DNA from: Candidatus Microgenomates bacterium
Lineage (GTDB): Bacteria; Patescibacteriota; Microgenomatia; UBA1406; HO2-37-13b
Direction: 5' to 3'
DNA length: 64,000 nt
Assembly (NCBI GenBank): GCA_025449735.1
Contig: JANWIV010000002.1
Span: 186,001 to 250,000, forward strand
The first letter of the stretch is position 1. The number at the start of each line of letters is the position of its first letter. The translations under genes and the position numbers were made by a program. Positions 10,561-19,469 of this stretch are shown here, in pieces. Below the pieces are notes generated by a model, which was not told the origin of the DNA, did no database searches, and worked only from the letters and a program-made list of their open reading frames with translations.

Positions 10561-10815
10561 ATGGCACATACAAAATCACAAAAAGCAACCAGAGGTAATA
10601 GAGAATCTAATGCCAAACGCTTGGGTGTGAAAATTTATGGGGGTCAACCAGCGAGCGTTGGCAATGTAATCATTCGTCAACGTGGCAGTGCGGTCAGAGC
10701 CGGAGCTGGAGCTAAAATTGGCCGAGATGACACTATTTTTGCGATGGCAGATGGACTGGTCAAATTTTCAAAAAAAAGAGGTAAAAGATATGTCTCAGTA
10801 GAGACAACTGCCTGA
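10561..10815 (+). CDS. rpmA: 50S ribosomal protein L27
   Basis: NRESNAKRLGVKIYGGQPASVGNVIIRQRGS. Confidence 0.97.
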   Translation: MAHTKSQKATRGNRESNAKRLGVKIYGGQPASVGNVIIRQRGSAVRAGAGAKIGRDDTIFAMADGLVKFSKKRGKRYVSVETTA

Positions 10816-10834
10816 ATTTAATCTTCTATATTCT

Positions 10835-11386
10835 ATGGATGAGTTATTGATCGATACTATCAAGGCCGAAAAAGATGAAATTAAAAAAGCAACCACTATT
10901 GACAATCTTCTTAAGCAAGGCGAAATAAGCGTCAAGGAATTAGCTGAGCAACTCAACAAGTCTTCCTCATATATTTGTAATTTGCGTCGTATTGTCAGCC
11001 TTCCGGAACTCGTCATTGATGGTTATTCTTCAGGGACGATAACGGCCTCGCATTTAAGGATTCTATCTCGTTTGCGAAGTGAAGAGCAAGCAATTATCGC
11101 TTTTGAAAAAATCCTGGAAAACTCATTGAGTACTCAGGAGACTGAAGAGCTGATTCGAGAGATGCTCTTTGCAGTTGAACCTGGTGGGAGTCGTCTGAGC
11201 GCTCTTGATAAAGACACCATTGAGGCCGGATTTAAGATAATTGATCCTGCGGTTAAGGTTACTATTAGTCAAAGTCGAGTACGATCTCGAGTGGTTCTAG
11301 ATCTATATGGCGGTTTTCGCAAAACTTCAACTTTTTTGAAAAAATTAAATGAGCAATCTTCAGATACGACTAAACTTATAAAGTAA
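10835..11386 (+). CDS. ParB/Spo0J-like helix-turn-helix protein without N-terminal ParB domain
   Basis: SVKELAEQLNKSSSYICNLRRIVSLPELVIDGYSSGTITASHLRILSRL resembles the ParB HTH. Confidence 0.6.
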   Translation: MDELLIDTIKAEKDEIKKATTIDNLLKQGEISVKELAEQLNKSSSYICNLRRIVSLPELVIDGYSSGTITASHLRILSRLRSEEQAIIAFEKILENSLSTQETEELIREMLFAVEPGGSRLSALDKDTIEAGFKIIDPAVKVTISQSRVRSRVVLDLYGGFRKTSTFLKKLNEQSSDTTKLIK

Positions 11387-11393
11387 AATTTTT

Positions 11394-11954
11394 CTAGCTG
11401 GTAAATGGATTTTTGATTGGTCCTACTTTATTTGGTGGGAAATAGCGAAAAAAGACTTTGCCAATAATTGATTGTCGAGGAATAAAACCGAATTCTCGAG
11501 AATCTGATGAACGCTCACGATTATCTCCCATGACGAAATAGCTATTTTCAGGCACTGTCACTATTTGTCCCTCATTGACAAAACTATTGGGGAAAATATC
11601 GGTTTTAGTATTGGCGTAATCTTCATTCAGTGCCTCACCATTGACATGTACTAGACCGGCTTCAATCATAATCTCATCTCCCGGTAAGCCAATAATGCGT
11701 TTGATAAAATCGATATCGGCGTTTTTCGGTGACATGAAAACGATAATATCACCTCTTTGTGGGCTACCGATTCGATAAGAGATTTTACTGGTGAGAATAT
11801 ACTCTCCATTGTGAAAAGTTTTGTCCATTGAGGCACCGCGTACCTGATGAGGTTGAAGCAAGAATAGATAAACGACTATAAAAATAGAGCCGACAAAAGC
11901 CACCGTCTCCAAAATATCCATGAAGAAATTAACAAAGCGTTTGAAAAGATCCAT
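11394..11954 (-). CDS. lepB: Signal peptidase I
   Basis: VRGASMDKTFHNGEYIL, GDIIVF, FIKRIIGLPGD, VMGDNRERSSDSREFG. Confidence 0.95.
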   Translation of the reverse strand: MDLFKRFVNFFMDILETVAFVGSIFIVVYLFLLQPHQVRGASMDKTFHNGEYILTSKISYRIGSPQRGDIIVFMSPKNADIDFIKRIIGLPGDEIMIEAGLVHVNGEALNEDYANTKTDIFPNSFVNEGQIVTVPENSYFVMGDNRERSSDSREFGFIPRQSIIGKVFFRYFPPNKVGPIKNPFTS

Positions 11955-12052
11955 GGCAATAATTGTATGAAACTGATTCAAAAAATACAATGGTGATATA
12001 ATAGATTTGACAAGGACGGTTAGCTTCACGATGTCCCTTGAGGGAATCGGGA

Positions 12053-12080
12053 TTCCGACTTCCGAAACGGAACGTCGGAA
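12053..12080. repeat. Nested-hairpin palindromic element, copy 1
   Basis: TTCCGAC [TTCCG AAA CGGAA] C GTCGGAA; 40 nt from the tRNA cluster. Confidence 0.7.
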
Positions 12081-12119
12081 CAGATTGATTATGACGTTTA
12101 CACCTACCCGACTTGCTTA

Positions 12120-12295
12120 GCATCCGTAGCTCAGTGGTATAGCGTTTCGTTCACACCCACCTGCCAAAGCGCGTATAGCTCAGTGGTAGAGCGCTGCATT
12201 CACATTGCAGATGTCCGTGGTTCGAATCCACGTACGCGCACAGCAGTGCGACGGGCAGGTCGGAGAGGTCAGAGGTTCGATACCTCTCGGGTCCA
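12120..12295 (+). pseudogene. Interrupted tRNA: exon-like halves 12120-12156 and 12261-12295 around a 104-nt insert
   Basis: Joined halves give a 72-nt cloverleaf with anticodon loop TTCACAC; acceptor 6/7, anticodon stem 5/5, T stem 5/5 pairs. Confidence 0.5.
12169..12240 (+). tRNA. tRNA-Val(CAC)
   Basis: GCGCGTA/TACGCGC acceptor, CTGCA-TTCACAT-TGCAG anticodon arm, CGTGG-TTCGAAT-CCACG T arm. Confidence 0.92.
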
Positions 12296-12436
12296 CAATC
12301 TAGCAGGCGGGTCGGAGAGATCGATGGTTTCCGCATAGCGGGACTAATTCTGATTGAATCGGGATTGAGGAACCCAACCTTGACCACGTTAGTCAAGTAG
12401 ATTGCTAGCGCAAATTTTGGGCGACTGTTTGATATT

Positions 12437-13771
12437 CTAAACTTCGGAAAATAGCTTGGTTAAAGCCTCAATCCCGCGGAAAAACATCACCTCATCGATA
12501 TTTTCATTAGGTGAGTGGAGATTACTGTCGGGCATTGAGAATCCAGTGACAATAACCGGTTTGCCAAAGATTCGTTGCAGTATTTCTGCCGCCGGAATCG
12601 AACCTCCGGAGCGATTGTAAAGAGTCTCGTTGCCAAAAACATTTGAAAAAATCTGAGCCGTATGCTTAATATATTCGTTATCAAGCTCGCAATAAAAGGG
12701 GTCAATGGCTTCATTTGAAATGAGTGTAAATTCAACACCTTTGGGAATAATACTTTTGATATATTTCAAAACTCGCTTTTGAATTATATTAGAGTCTTGA
12801 TTTTCAACTAGTCGGCAAGTAAATTTAATGGTCGCCGTACTAGGAATTATAGTTTTAACTCCTTGCCCCAAGTAGCCACTATACATGCCATTGATGTCCA
12901 GTGAGGGATAAATTTTAGAAACAAGAGATTGACTAATACCATCAATGGAGACAATACTCATGGCGCTTGATTCCTTGATCTCCTCCTCGATACTTCGATC
13001 AACTTTTGCAAGAAGGTTTTTTTCATCTTTCGGAATCTTTCTTACTTCATCATAAAAATTTGGAATGAGCACTCGGTTGTCTTCTGGATTTTTAAGTTTT
13101 GAGGCGATACTAGCAATGATATGTGCTGGGTTAAGGACCTTGTTGCCATAGCTTCCTGAGTGCAGATCACGCTTTGCCGTTTTTATCGTTAGCTCAAATG
13201 AAACTAAGCCTCGCAATCCATAAAAAATACAGGGGACATTTTTTTTAAACAGTCCGGAATCGAGAATATAAAAAGCATCGACCGATGACAACTGTTTTTT
13301 GACTTGATTGATGTATGACTCGAAGTTAACACTACCAATTTCTTCTTCCCCTTCAAGAATAAGTATGACATTACAGTTTAAAGTACCTGCTTTAATGCAT
13401 TCTGATAAGGCAACATAGGTTTGAATTATGCTCGCTTTGTCATCAGCGATTCCTCGAGCCAGCAACTTGCCATTTCTTGAGGTTAATTTAAAGGGAGGAC
13501 TTTTCCATTCACTGACTGGATCCTCAGGCTGGACATCATAATGGGCATAAATTGCAATGGTTTTTTTGTTTTCTTTTTTTTGATAGACAGCGAGTATTAA
13601 TGGATGAGCCTGGGATCGATTCAAAATCTTAACGTCAAATCCAATCGACATAAATAATTCTTGGAGATGTTTTGCCGTGAGTTTGACATTATCTGCTCGG
13701 GCCTCATCGGTTGAAACGGACTCAAATTGGATCAGTTTGGTAAGTTGGCTTAGAATTAAATTTCGTTTCAT
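12437..13771 (-). CDS. M20 family metallopeptidase (dipeptidase)
   Basis: IYAHYDVQPEDP, ARGIADDK, EGEEEIGS, LHSG; start at MKRN. Confidence 0.9.
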   Translation of the reverse strand: MKRNLILSQLTKLIQFESVSTDEARADNVKLTAKHLQELFMSIGFDVKILNRSQAHPLILAVYQKKENKKTIAIYAHYDVQPEDPVSEWKSPPFKLTSRNGKLLARGIADDKASIIQTYVALSECIKAGTLNCNVILILEGEEEIGSVNFESYINQVKKQLSSVDAFYILDSGLFKKNVPCIFYGLRGLVSFELTIKTAKRDLHSGSYGNKVLNPAHIIASIASKLKNPEDNRVLIPNFYDEVRKIPKDEKNLLAKVDRSIEEEIKESSAMSIVSIDGISQSLVSKIYPSLDINGMYSGYLGQGVKTIIPSTATIKFTCRLVENQDSNIIQKRVLKYIKSIIPKGVEFTLISNEAIDPFYCELDNEYIKHTAQIFSNVFGNETLYNRSGGSIPAAEILQRIFGKPVIVTGFSMPDSNLHSPNENIDEVMFFRGIEALTKLFSEV

Positions 13772-13836
13772 AGCATTAGTATAGCACAAATGGCATATCA
13801 AGTAAAAAACCTTATTCTAATATAGTAAAATAATCT

Positions 13837-14586
13837 ATGCTATCAGCAATCGTATTGTCCAAAAATTCTAGTCATGATATTACTCGAACTCTCAAATCAC
13901 TTGCCTTTTGTGATGAGATCATCGTGATCGATGATTTTTCCGATGATAATACAGTTGAGCTTTCAGAAAAAATAGGTGCTAAAGTTTATCGTCATCGACT
14001 CGACAGTTTTGCTGAGGCTCGTAATTTTGGGATGACAAAAGCTCAGAATGAGTGGAATTTATTTATTGATGATGACGAGGTGGTCGAGAATGATCTGGGT
14101 GATGAGATCCTGAAACAAGTTCAGGATGACACTAAAGGATACAACGGTTACTTTATCAAGAGGGCTGAATTTTGGCACGATAAAGAGCTTGATTATGGAG
14201 AAGTGTGGAAAGCAAGACGTAAGGGTTTGATAAGATTGGTAAAGTCGGGATCAGGTAAATGGGAGGGGCGGGTCCATGAGAGATTTATCACTGATGGCTC
14301 AATTGGGAGACTTAATAATTTTCTGCATCACTATCCGCACCCAGACGTAGAATCTTTTTTGCGACATATTAATAAATATAGCACGATGCGTAGTGAAGAG
14401 CTGGAAGCCAAGGAGGCTGGAATCAATATTTTAACGGTGTTTTTTTACCCATTGTTAAAATTCTTTTATAGTTATATTATCCTATTAGGATTTCTTGACG
14501 GAAGCGCCGGATTTATTTATTCCTTCATGATGAGTTTTCATAGCTTTTTAACACGAGGTAAACTTATGGTTCGTAGATTATCGTAA
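13837..14586 (+). CDS. Family 2 glycosyltransferase
   Basis: AIVLSKNSSHDITRTLKSL..DEIIVIDDFSDDNT..FIDDDEVV. Confidence 0.9.
   Translation: MLSAIVLSKNSSHDITRTLKSLAFCDEIIVIDDFSDDNTVELSEKIGAKVYRHRLDSFAEARNFGMTKAQNEWNLFIDDDEVVENDLGDEILKQVQDDTKGYNGYFIKRAEFWHDKELDYGEVWKARRKGLIRLVKSGSGKWEGRVHERFITDGSIGRLNNFLHHYPHPDVESFLRHINKYSTMRSEELEAKEAGINILTVFFYPLLKFFYSYIILLGFLDGSAGFIYSFMMSFHSFLTRGKLMVRRLS
14107..14127. repeat. In-frame palindromic repeat ATCCTGAA-ACAAG-TTCAGGAT inside glycosyltransferase
   Basis: 8-bp perfect stem, encodes ILKQVQDD. Confidence 0.65.
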
Positions 14587-15268
14587 GCACGGCTTCTTTT
14601 GTATTGCCAGCGATATCTGTAGCAATAACTCTTATTTTGTTTTCACCAGTGTTTAGACTAATCTCTTGGGAAAAACCACCACTACCATTGATTACCGTTG
14701 GCACTCCATTGACGGTGACAGTCGTATCTGCGCTCACTGAGCCCTTGACGGTAATACTAGATTGAGCGACGATTTGATTGTCAACTGGAGATTCAATCGA
14801 AAGGATTGGACCCTCTTTAATTAGTATTACGGTGTAGGTTGTAGAGCGCTTGGATTCTCCAGTTTTTGGATTTTGTGCCTCAACATATATTGAGTTTTCA
14901 GTTCTTGTCAATGAGAGCTTAGTTTGAAAAGTACCATTTTCGGAGAGGAGTTTCCTTTTCTGGACATTATTGACATAGACATATATTGTGGCATTATCAG
15001 GAGCGGTCCCTGTGATTTTAATAGCGGCAGAGCTCGTGGCATCGGGAATATCGATAATATCAGGAGGAGCGAAAAAATCGCCAGTGGAAATATTAGGAGA
15101 ATCGTCTCGCTCACCAATAGCGATATCGGTTACAATCTGAATTGCGCTTACTAGCAGCCTTATCCCAATAGTTGCCAGGAAAGTACCCGCAATCAACAGT
15201 AGGACTAAATATGATAGCCAGCTTTTTCGTTTTCGATTTCGATACATATTTTTCATATTAAGAGCCAA
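14564..15268 (-). CDS. Membrane-anchored protein with Ig-like/bacterial Big-type domains
   Basis: N-terminal TM, then repeated beta-rich VKGSVSADTTVTVNGVPTVINGSGGFSQEISLNTGENKIRVIATDIAGN. Confidence 0.65.
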   Translation of the reverse strand: MALNMKNMYRNRKRKSWLSYLVLLLIAGTFLATIGIRLLVSAIQIVTDIAIGERDDSPNISTGDFFAPPDIIDIPDATSSAAIKITGTAPDNATIYVYVNNVQKRKLLSENGTFQTKLSLTRTENSIYVEAQNPKTGESKRSTTYTVILIKEGPILSIESPVDNQIVAQSSITVKGSVSADTTVTVNGVPTVINGSGGFSQEISLNTGENKIRVIATDIAGNTKEAVLTIIYEP

Positions 15269-15335
15269 CGGTGGGAGTCGAACCCACGACCTCTGCTTTA
15301 CGAAAGCATTGCTCTACCAGCTGAGCTACGTTGGC
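15263..15335 (-). tRNA. tRNA-Thr(CGT)
   Basis: Reverse strand GCCAACG..GCTCAGCTGGTAGAGC..loop TTCGTAA..GTGGG-TTCGACT-CCCAC..CGTTGGC. Confidence 0.92.
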
Positions 15336-15350
15336 ATTTCAAATTAACTA

Positions 15351-15419
15351 TGCCGACGATCCTGTCGACATTCCGAGATTCCGACTGAAACGTCGAGACA
15401 TCGGAAAGCTAAGTCGGCA
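15351..15419. repeat. Multi-hairpin palindromic element, copy 2
   Basis: Outer stem TGCCGAC/GTCGGCA, inner TTCCGA/TCGGAA and CGAC/GTCG; directly upstream of tRNA-Thr. Confidence 0.7.
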
Positions 15420-15502
15420 ACGATACCATGCTTTCTTACATTATATTGTATCAAAAGGCGCTTGATTTATCCTAAGCGCTTAATGTATTATAAATTAAAG
15501 TT

Positions 15503-16021
15503 ATGTTACAGCTTAACCCCAAACACCCAATTCTACCTGAGGATGAGAAAAAGATAAAAAGTTTGAAGGCACGAGCTAATTTATCCCGCACGCTAGCAGA
15601 AAAAGCCGCCGATCGATTAATCCTAACTTTTGGAACCTCGAGATCTTTTTTACTCCACGTAATCGGATTTATCACTTGGATGACGATAAACTCTGGATTG
15701 ATCCCAAATCTGCCAGTGTTTGATCACTACCCATTTAATTTTATGACCACAATCGTATCTCTTGAGGCGATTGCACTCGCCATATTTGTGCTTATTTCTC
15801 AAAACAGGCAAACTGATATTGCTGACTTGCGAGAAGAAATTGATCTACAAATCAATGTGCAATCTGAAGCAGAAATTACCAAGATTCTTAAAATGGTAGG
15901 TGATATTCAAGAACACCTAGGAATTAAAAAGGATGTCGACAAGGAGCTCCGTTCCATGGAGCGTAAGCTTAATCCGGAGCGAATTAAACAAGAATTGGAG
16001 CGAGAAATTGAAGCTGACTAA
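15503..16021 (+). CDS. DUF1003-type membrane protein
   Basis: Two TM plus NRQTDIADLREEIDLQINVQSEAEITKIL. Confidence 0.75.
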   Translation: MLQLNPKHPILPEDEKKIKSLKARANLSRTLAEKAADRLILTFGTSRSFLLHVIGFITWMTINSGLIPNLPVFDHYPFNFMTTIVSLEAIALAIFVLISQNRQTDIADLREEIDLQINVQSEAEITKILKMVGDIQEHLGIKKDVDKELRSMERKLNPERIKQELEREIEAD

Positions 16022-16079
16022 TTCTAGATATCTTTGTTCATTATAAATTTGCAAATAGTTTCTAAAGGAGGTGAAAATT

Positions 16080-16481
16080 ATGAGTTGGATAAAAGGACTT
16101 ATTTCATTTACCATCGCTAACGTGATTATTTTTTTTGTGGCAAATTGGTTAAACACGGGATATGTGGTATTTGGCAATGTTTTTGCATCACCGATGCAAG
16201 CAATTTTGACCGCGGCATTTGGCTTGGCACTCGTGACTACCTTGGTTGACCCAATCGGGAAATATTTAAAGGTCGAGGCTGAAGATAATATTTGGTTTTT
16301 GATTTATTTGTTAGTTAATGTATTAACCATATATCTATTTGCCCGTACAGATTTATCAGAGACAGTCGGCATGGGAATTGGCGCTTTTTGGGTTGCTATT
16401 GTTCTTGGAGTCGCGGTTAATGCTGGGCAATATTTTTCCTGGAGGTTAATTGGAGGTGAGATGAAAACAAAGAAAGCTTAA
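16080..16481 (+). CDS. Small polytopic membrane protein
   Basis: AAAGGAGGTGAAAATTATG ribosome site; four hydrophobic segments. Confidence 0.7.
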   Translation: MSWIKGLISFTIANVIIFFVANWLNTGYVVFGNVFASPMQAILTAAFGLALVTTLVDPIGKYLKVEAEDNIWFLIYLLVNVLTIYLFARTDLSETVGMGIGAFWVAIVLGVAVNAGQYFSWRLIGGEMKTKKA

Positions 16482-17338
16482 AGAATTTCTGATTGCTCTT
16501 TCTCCTCGTGAGGCAGTGAGAGCATATATTCATCAGCCCCATATTCATCGTGGCCAACAAAAGTGGCTTTGCCGCTAATGATTTGCTCCATTTCGGAGCA
16601 TCGGTGACAGGTGCCTTTGTGACAGCGAAATCTGGAAAGAGATCGAGCTAGCTTGATTTCTTTGCCAATACTTAATATTTTTTTATTAGCGGATTTCCGA
16701 TTAGGAATTTTTTGCTCAGTTAAATCGTCGTTTTTATTTAGATACCAATAGCTCACTTTTGAAACCGGTCGACTTTGGCAGTTCTCGGTAAGTAATAGGT
16801 AAATCGGCAGTTGTAGCGATTCTTCCTTTTCTTCTTTATTGCCGGTTTTAAAATCTATAATATGTAGACTATCGGTTTCGCTTAAATACTCTAGCCAGTC
16901 AATTTTGCCACAGAGGATGATATTATCTTCTTCCGAAAGCCAGAAGTAGGGTAGGTCTTGTTTAATTTTCACTGCTAGGTTTTTTAGAGGGCCAGGATGT
17001 CTAGCCAGTCTTTCTATCATTTTCATCCCCTTTAGTCTGTAATCCGCCTCCTCTTTTTTATTAACAAAGCCTCCGCCAATGCCGGTTATTTTTTGCCAGA
17101 CCTCATCGTAGCGATCAAATAATGAATATGTGAGGCGCCGATCAACGGGGATTTTAGACAAACTTTCAATGACTTCGTGTACTGCTTTGCCAAGCGATAA
17201 GGGTGGAGATATTAGCTTGATTTTATTGCCGGTTTTTGGATCCCGATAGACATGTTTATAAAAATAAGCTTGAGGGCAATCAAGAAAATCACGGATTGAG
17301 GTGTGAGAAATCCAGGTAGCAGTATATTTATCCGGCAT
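16478..17338 (-). CDS. PD-(D/E)XK nuclease family protein (RecB/Cas4-like)
   Basis: SIRDFLDCPQAYFYKHVY, GKIDWLE, LHIIDFKTGNKEE, C-terminal CHKGTCHRC. Confidence 0.8.
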   Translation of the reverse strand: MPDKYTATWISHTSIRDFLDCPQAYFYKHVYRDPKTGNKIKLISPPLSLGKAVHEVIESLSKIPVDRRLTYSLFDRYDEVWQKITGIGGGFVNKKEEADYRLKGMKMIERLARHPGPLKNLAVKIKQDLPYFWLSEEDNIILCGKIDWLEYLSETDSLHIIDFKTGNKEEKEESLQLPIYLLLTENCQSRPVSKVSYWYLNKNDDLTEQKIPNRKSANKKILSIGKEIKLARSLSRFRCHKGTCHRCSEMEQIISGKATFVGHDEYGADEYMLSLPHEEKEQSEIL

Positions 17339-17393
17339 AAAGATATTCTACCATGTGTTGACAGCAAGAGACTCCCATGATAGGATTTGAGTC

Positions 17394-18050
17394 ATGGAAA
17401 GTTTATCACCTCGCAACATTCTTTTAGGCTCAGTAGTCGCGGCTATTGGAATAGTAGGCCTCTTTTTTATTTGGAAAGCCACCTCGGGTCTGTCGCCAAC
17501 TACCTCGAGCAATTCGGCCAAAATTATTGTTGAAGCTGACGATCATACAAAAGGCAAAGCCGACTCCAAAATTTTATTAGTAGAATATAGCGATTTTCAA
17601 TGCCCAGCTTGTGGTGCTTTTTTCCCAATCGTCACTCAGGTAGTGGACAAATATAAGGACAAAATCAGATTTATCTATCGCCATTATCCACTACCGCAAC
17701 ATAAAAATGCTAATGCCGCCAGCCTTGCTGCTGAAGCAGCCGGTGACCAAGATAAATTTTGGGAAATGCATGATAAGCTTTTTGGCAGTCAAGAGGATTG
17801 GTCTGAGAGCGAAACGGTGGCTAAACTATTTGAAGGATATGCTAAAGAGTTAAAGCTTGACATGACTAAGTATAACGCGACGCTTAAAGACTCAAAATTG
17901 CAAGATCGTATTGACAAAGATATAGCCTCAGGCAATGAATATGGTGTCAATTCAACACCAACATTCTATCTCAATGGCAAAAAGCTCCAAAATATTCGCT
18001 CCGCTGAGGATTTTAATAAAGCGATTGAAAAAGCTATTTCTGCTCAATGA
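17394..18050 (+). CDS. DsbA-like thioredoxin-fold protein, membrane anchored
   Basis: N-terminal TM; VEYSDFQCPACGAFFP; YRHYPLPQHKNA. Confidence 0.88.
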   Translation: MESLSPRNILLGSVVAAIGIVGLFFIWKATSGLSPTTSSNSAKIIVEADDHTKGKADSKILLVEYSDFQCPACGAFFPIVTQVVDKYKDKIRFIYRHYPLPQHKNANAASLAAEAAGDQDKFWEMHDKLFGSQEDWSESETVAKLFEGYAKELKLDMTKYNATLKDSKLQDRIDKDIASGNEYGVNSTPTFYLNGKKLQNIRSAEDFNKAIEKAISAQ

Positions 18051-18321
18051 CATCATTACCTTCTGACACTTGAGCATTGTGCGATTCTAATTCTGAAGTT
18101 GAGGTTATGATTCGATCAGGATTTTTCTTATCTGTATATCTAGTTAGCATTATTCCTCCAAATCTAAAACCAGAAGTGCCATCACCAACTTTAGTTAAGT
18201 CGTTGATATTTGGTGCTTTATATTCGGGTAAGCCTTCTTGATCGCTAGCCACAATTTTCTGTGTCAAGTCCTCACTTAGAATAGTACTTGAGGCACGTGA
18301 TTGTTCTGTTTCTGTAGCCAT
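18034..18321 (-). CDS. Hypothetical protein
   Basis: 95-aa ORF in an otherwise non-coding gap; TATAAT upstream. Confidence 0.4.
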   Translation of the reverse strand: MATETEQSRASSTILSEDLTQKIVASDQEGLPEYKAPNINDLTKVGDGTSGFRFGGIMLTRYTDKKNPDRIITSTSELESHNAQVSEGNDVIEQK

Positions 18322-18355
18322 ACTTATTTTTTAATTATAAATATTAATTAACAGG

Positions 18356-18739
18356 TCACTCTATTTCGAGTGTAATAGGTCGTGAATACTGCGTACTAAA
18401 AACATTTTTGTCCCTTGCGAGGCTCAAAATTGCCTCGAAATTTCCTCTGGCGGCGATAATTGGACCCAAGCGACCGAGTATTTCTAGACCGGCGATTTCC
18501 GCTTCAGGCCAATTTTCTTGATTAGCAGATACTAATTCGATTAAAAAAGGTACTGATCCGGAAAAAGCATTCCTAGATAGAGCTTCCCTTATAAATCCTT
18601 CGTGGCTGCCACTAAATGAAAAGAAATTTTCGCTAGTAATTAATCCATGGATCATTTCCATGTCAATTTTATTCCAATGAGCATTAGAAAGAATGTCCGC
18701 TTCGCGATCATCACTCGATTTTTGTTCGGTAACGCTCAT
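18356..18739 (-). CDS. Hypothetical protein
   Basis: 127-aa ORF, balanced composition. Confidence 0.5.
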   Translation of the reverse strand: MSVTEQKSSDDREADILSNAHWNKIDMEMIHGLITSENFFSFSGSHEGFIREALSRNAFSGSVPFLIELVSANQENWPEAEIAGLEILGRLGPIIAARGNFEAILSLARDKNVFSTQYSRPITLEIE

Positions 18740-18786
18740 GATCTTTAGTATTTTATAAATTTATGATGTAAATGCATCCTTAATTG

Positions 18787-18857
18787 AGCGGGTGAGGGGA
18801 ATCGAACCCCCGGCTCATCCTTGGGAAGGACGCATTGTACCACTCAACTACACCCGC
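18787..18857 (-). tRNA. tRNA-Gly(CCC)
   Basis: GCGGGTG/CACCCGC acceptor; anticodon loop TTCCCAA. Confidence 0.92.
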
Positions 18858-18914
18858 ACACAGTATTCACCATTATATCGCAATACGGCGAAAATAATAA
18901 CCATACTGTATGCG

Positions 18915-19469
18915 TTACTCTCTTGGTAGCTTCAATGTCATGCCAGTTTCAATCCAATTAGGATTTTTGACATTGTTGGCTTTGGCAATCTTTGGCCATT
19001 GATAACCGTCACCATAAGCGGCAACAGCAATTCCCCAAAGATGATCTCCTTTGACAACAACATAACTATCTCCGGTGATTGATACCTGGTCAGTTGCTGC
19101 TGGAGCCTCCATTGTTGATCCGGTTGTGGCAGCTTTTGCTGCTACATCCGGCAAAATTAGCTCCATGCCAATTTCAATGCCATCAGGATTGCTCAAATTA
19201 TTGGCTTCAGCAATATCAACCCAATTGTAGCCAGAGCCGTATCTTTCCTCGGCAATTGCCCAAAGATGATCTCCTTCTTTGACGATATAGCTGCCAGCAG
19301 ATGTCTCATCTGGAGTTCCTGTTTCTTCACCTCTTTGCAAAATCTTGTCCAATATACTTTGGCGCTCCCCCTCGCTATTCTTGCTTGGAGTGATCAAAAA
19401 AGAAGCAGCGACAATTACGACTAAGACACCAATAATTATCGAGAGATAATTTTGTCGAATCAAATTCAT
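18915..19469 (-). CDS. Membrane-anchored protein with two LysM domains
   Basis: YIVKEGDHLWAIAEERYGSGYNW... and YVVVKGDHLWGIAVAAYGDGYQW... Confidence 0.88.
   Translation of the reverse strand: MNLIRQNYLSIIIGVLVVIVAASFLITPSKNSEGERQSILDKILQRGEETGTPDETSAGSYIVKEGDHLWAIAEERYGSGYNWVDIAEANNLSNPDGIEIGMELILPDVAAKAATTGSTMEAPAATDQVSITGDSYVVVKGDHLWGIAVAAYGDGYQWPKIAKANNVKNPNWIETGMTLKLPRE

Noticed and set aside
12157-12260. Self-splicing or archaeal-type (BHB) tRNA intron
   Set aside because: 104 nt mostly occupied by an intact tRNA, no group I core, and the bulge geometry does not match BHB; kept only as a nested or disrupted tRNA.
12151-12396. 81-aa minus-strand ORF
   Set aside because: Lies entirely over the tRNA cluster; typical spurious translation of tRNA sequence.
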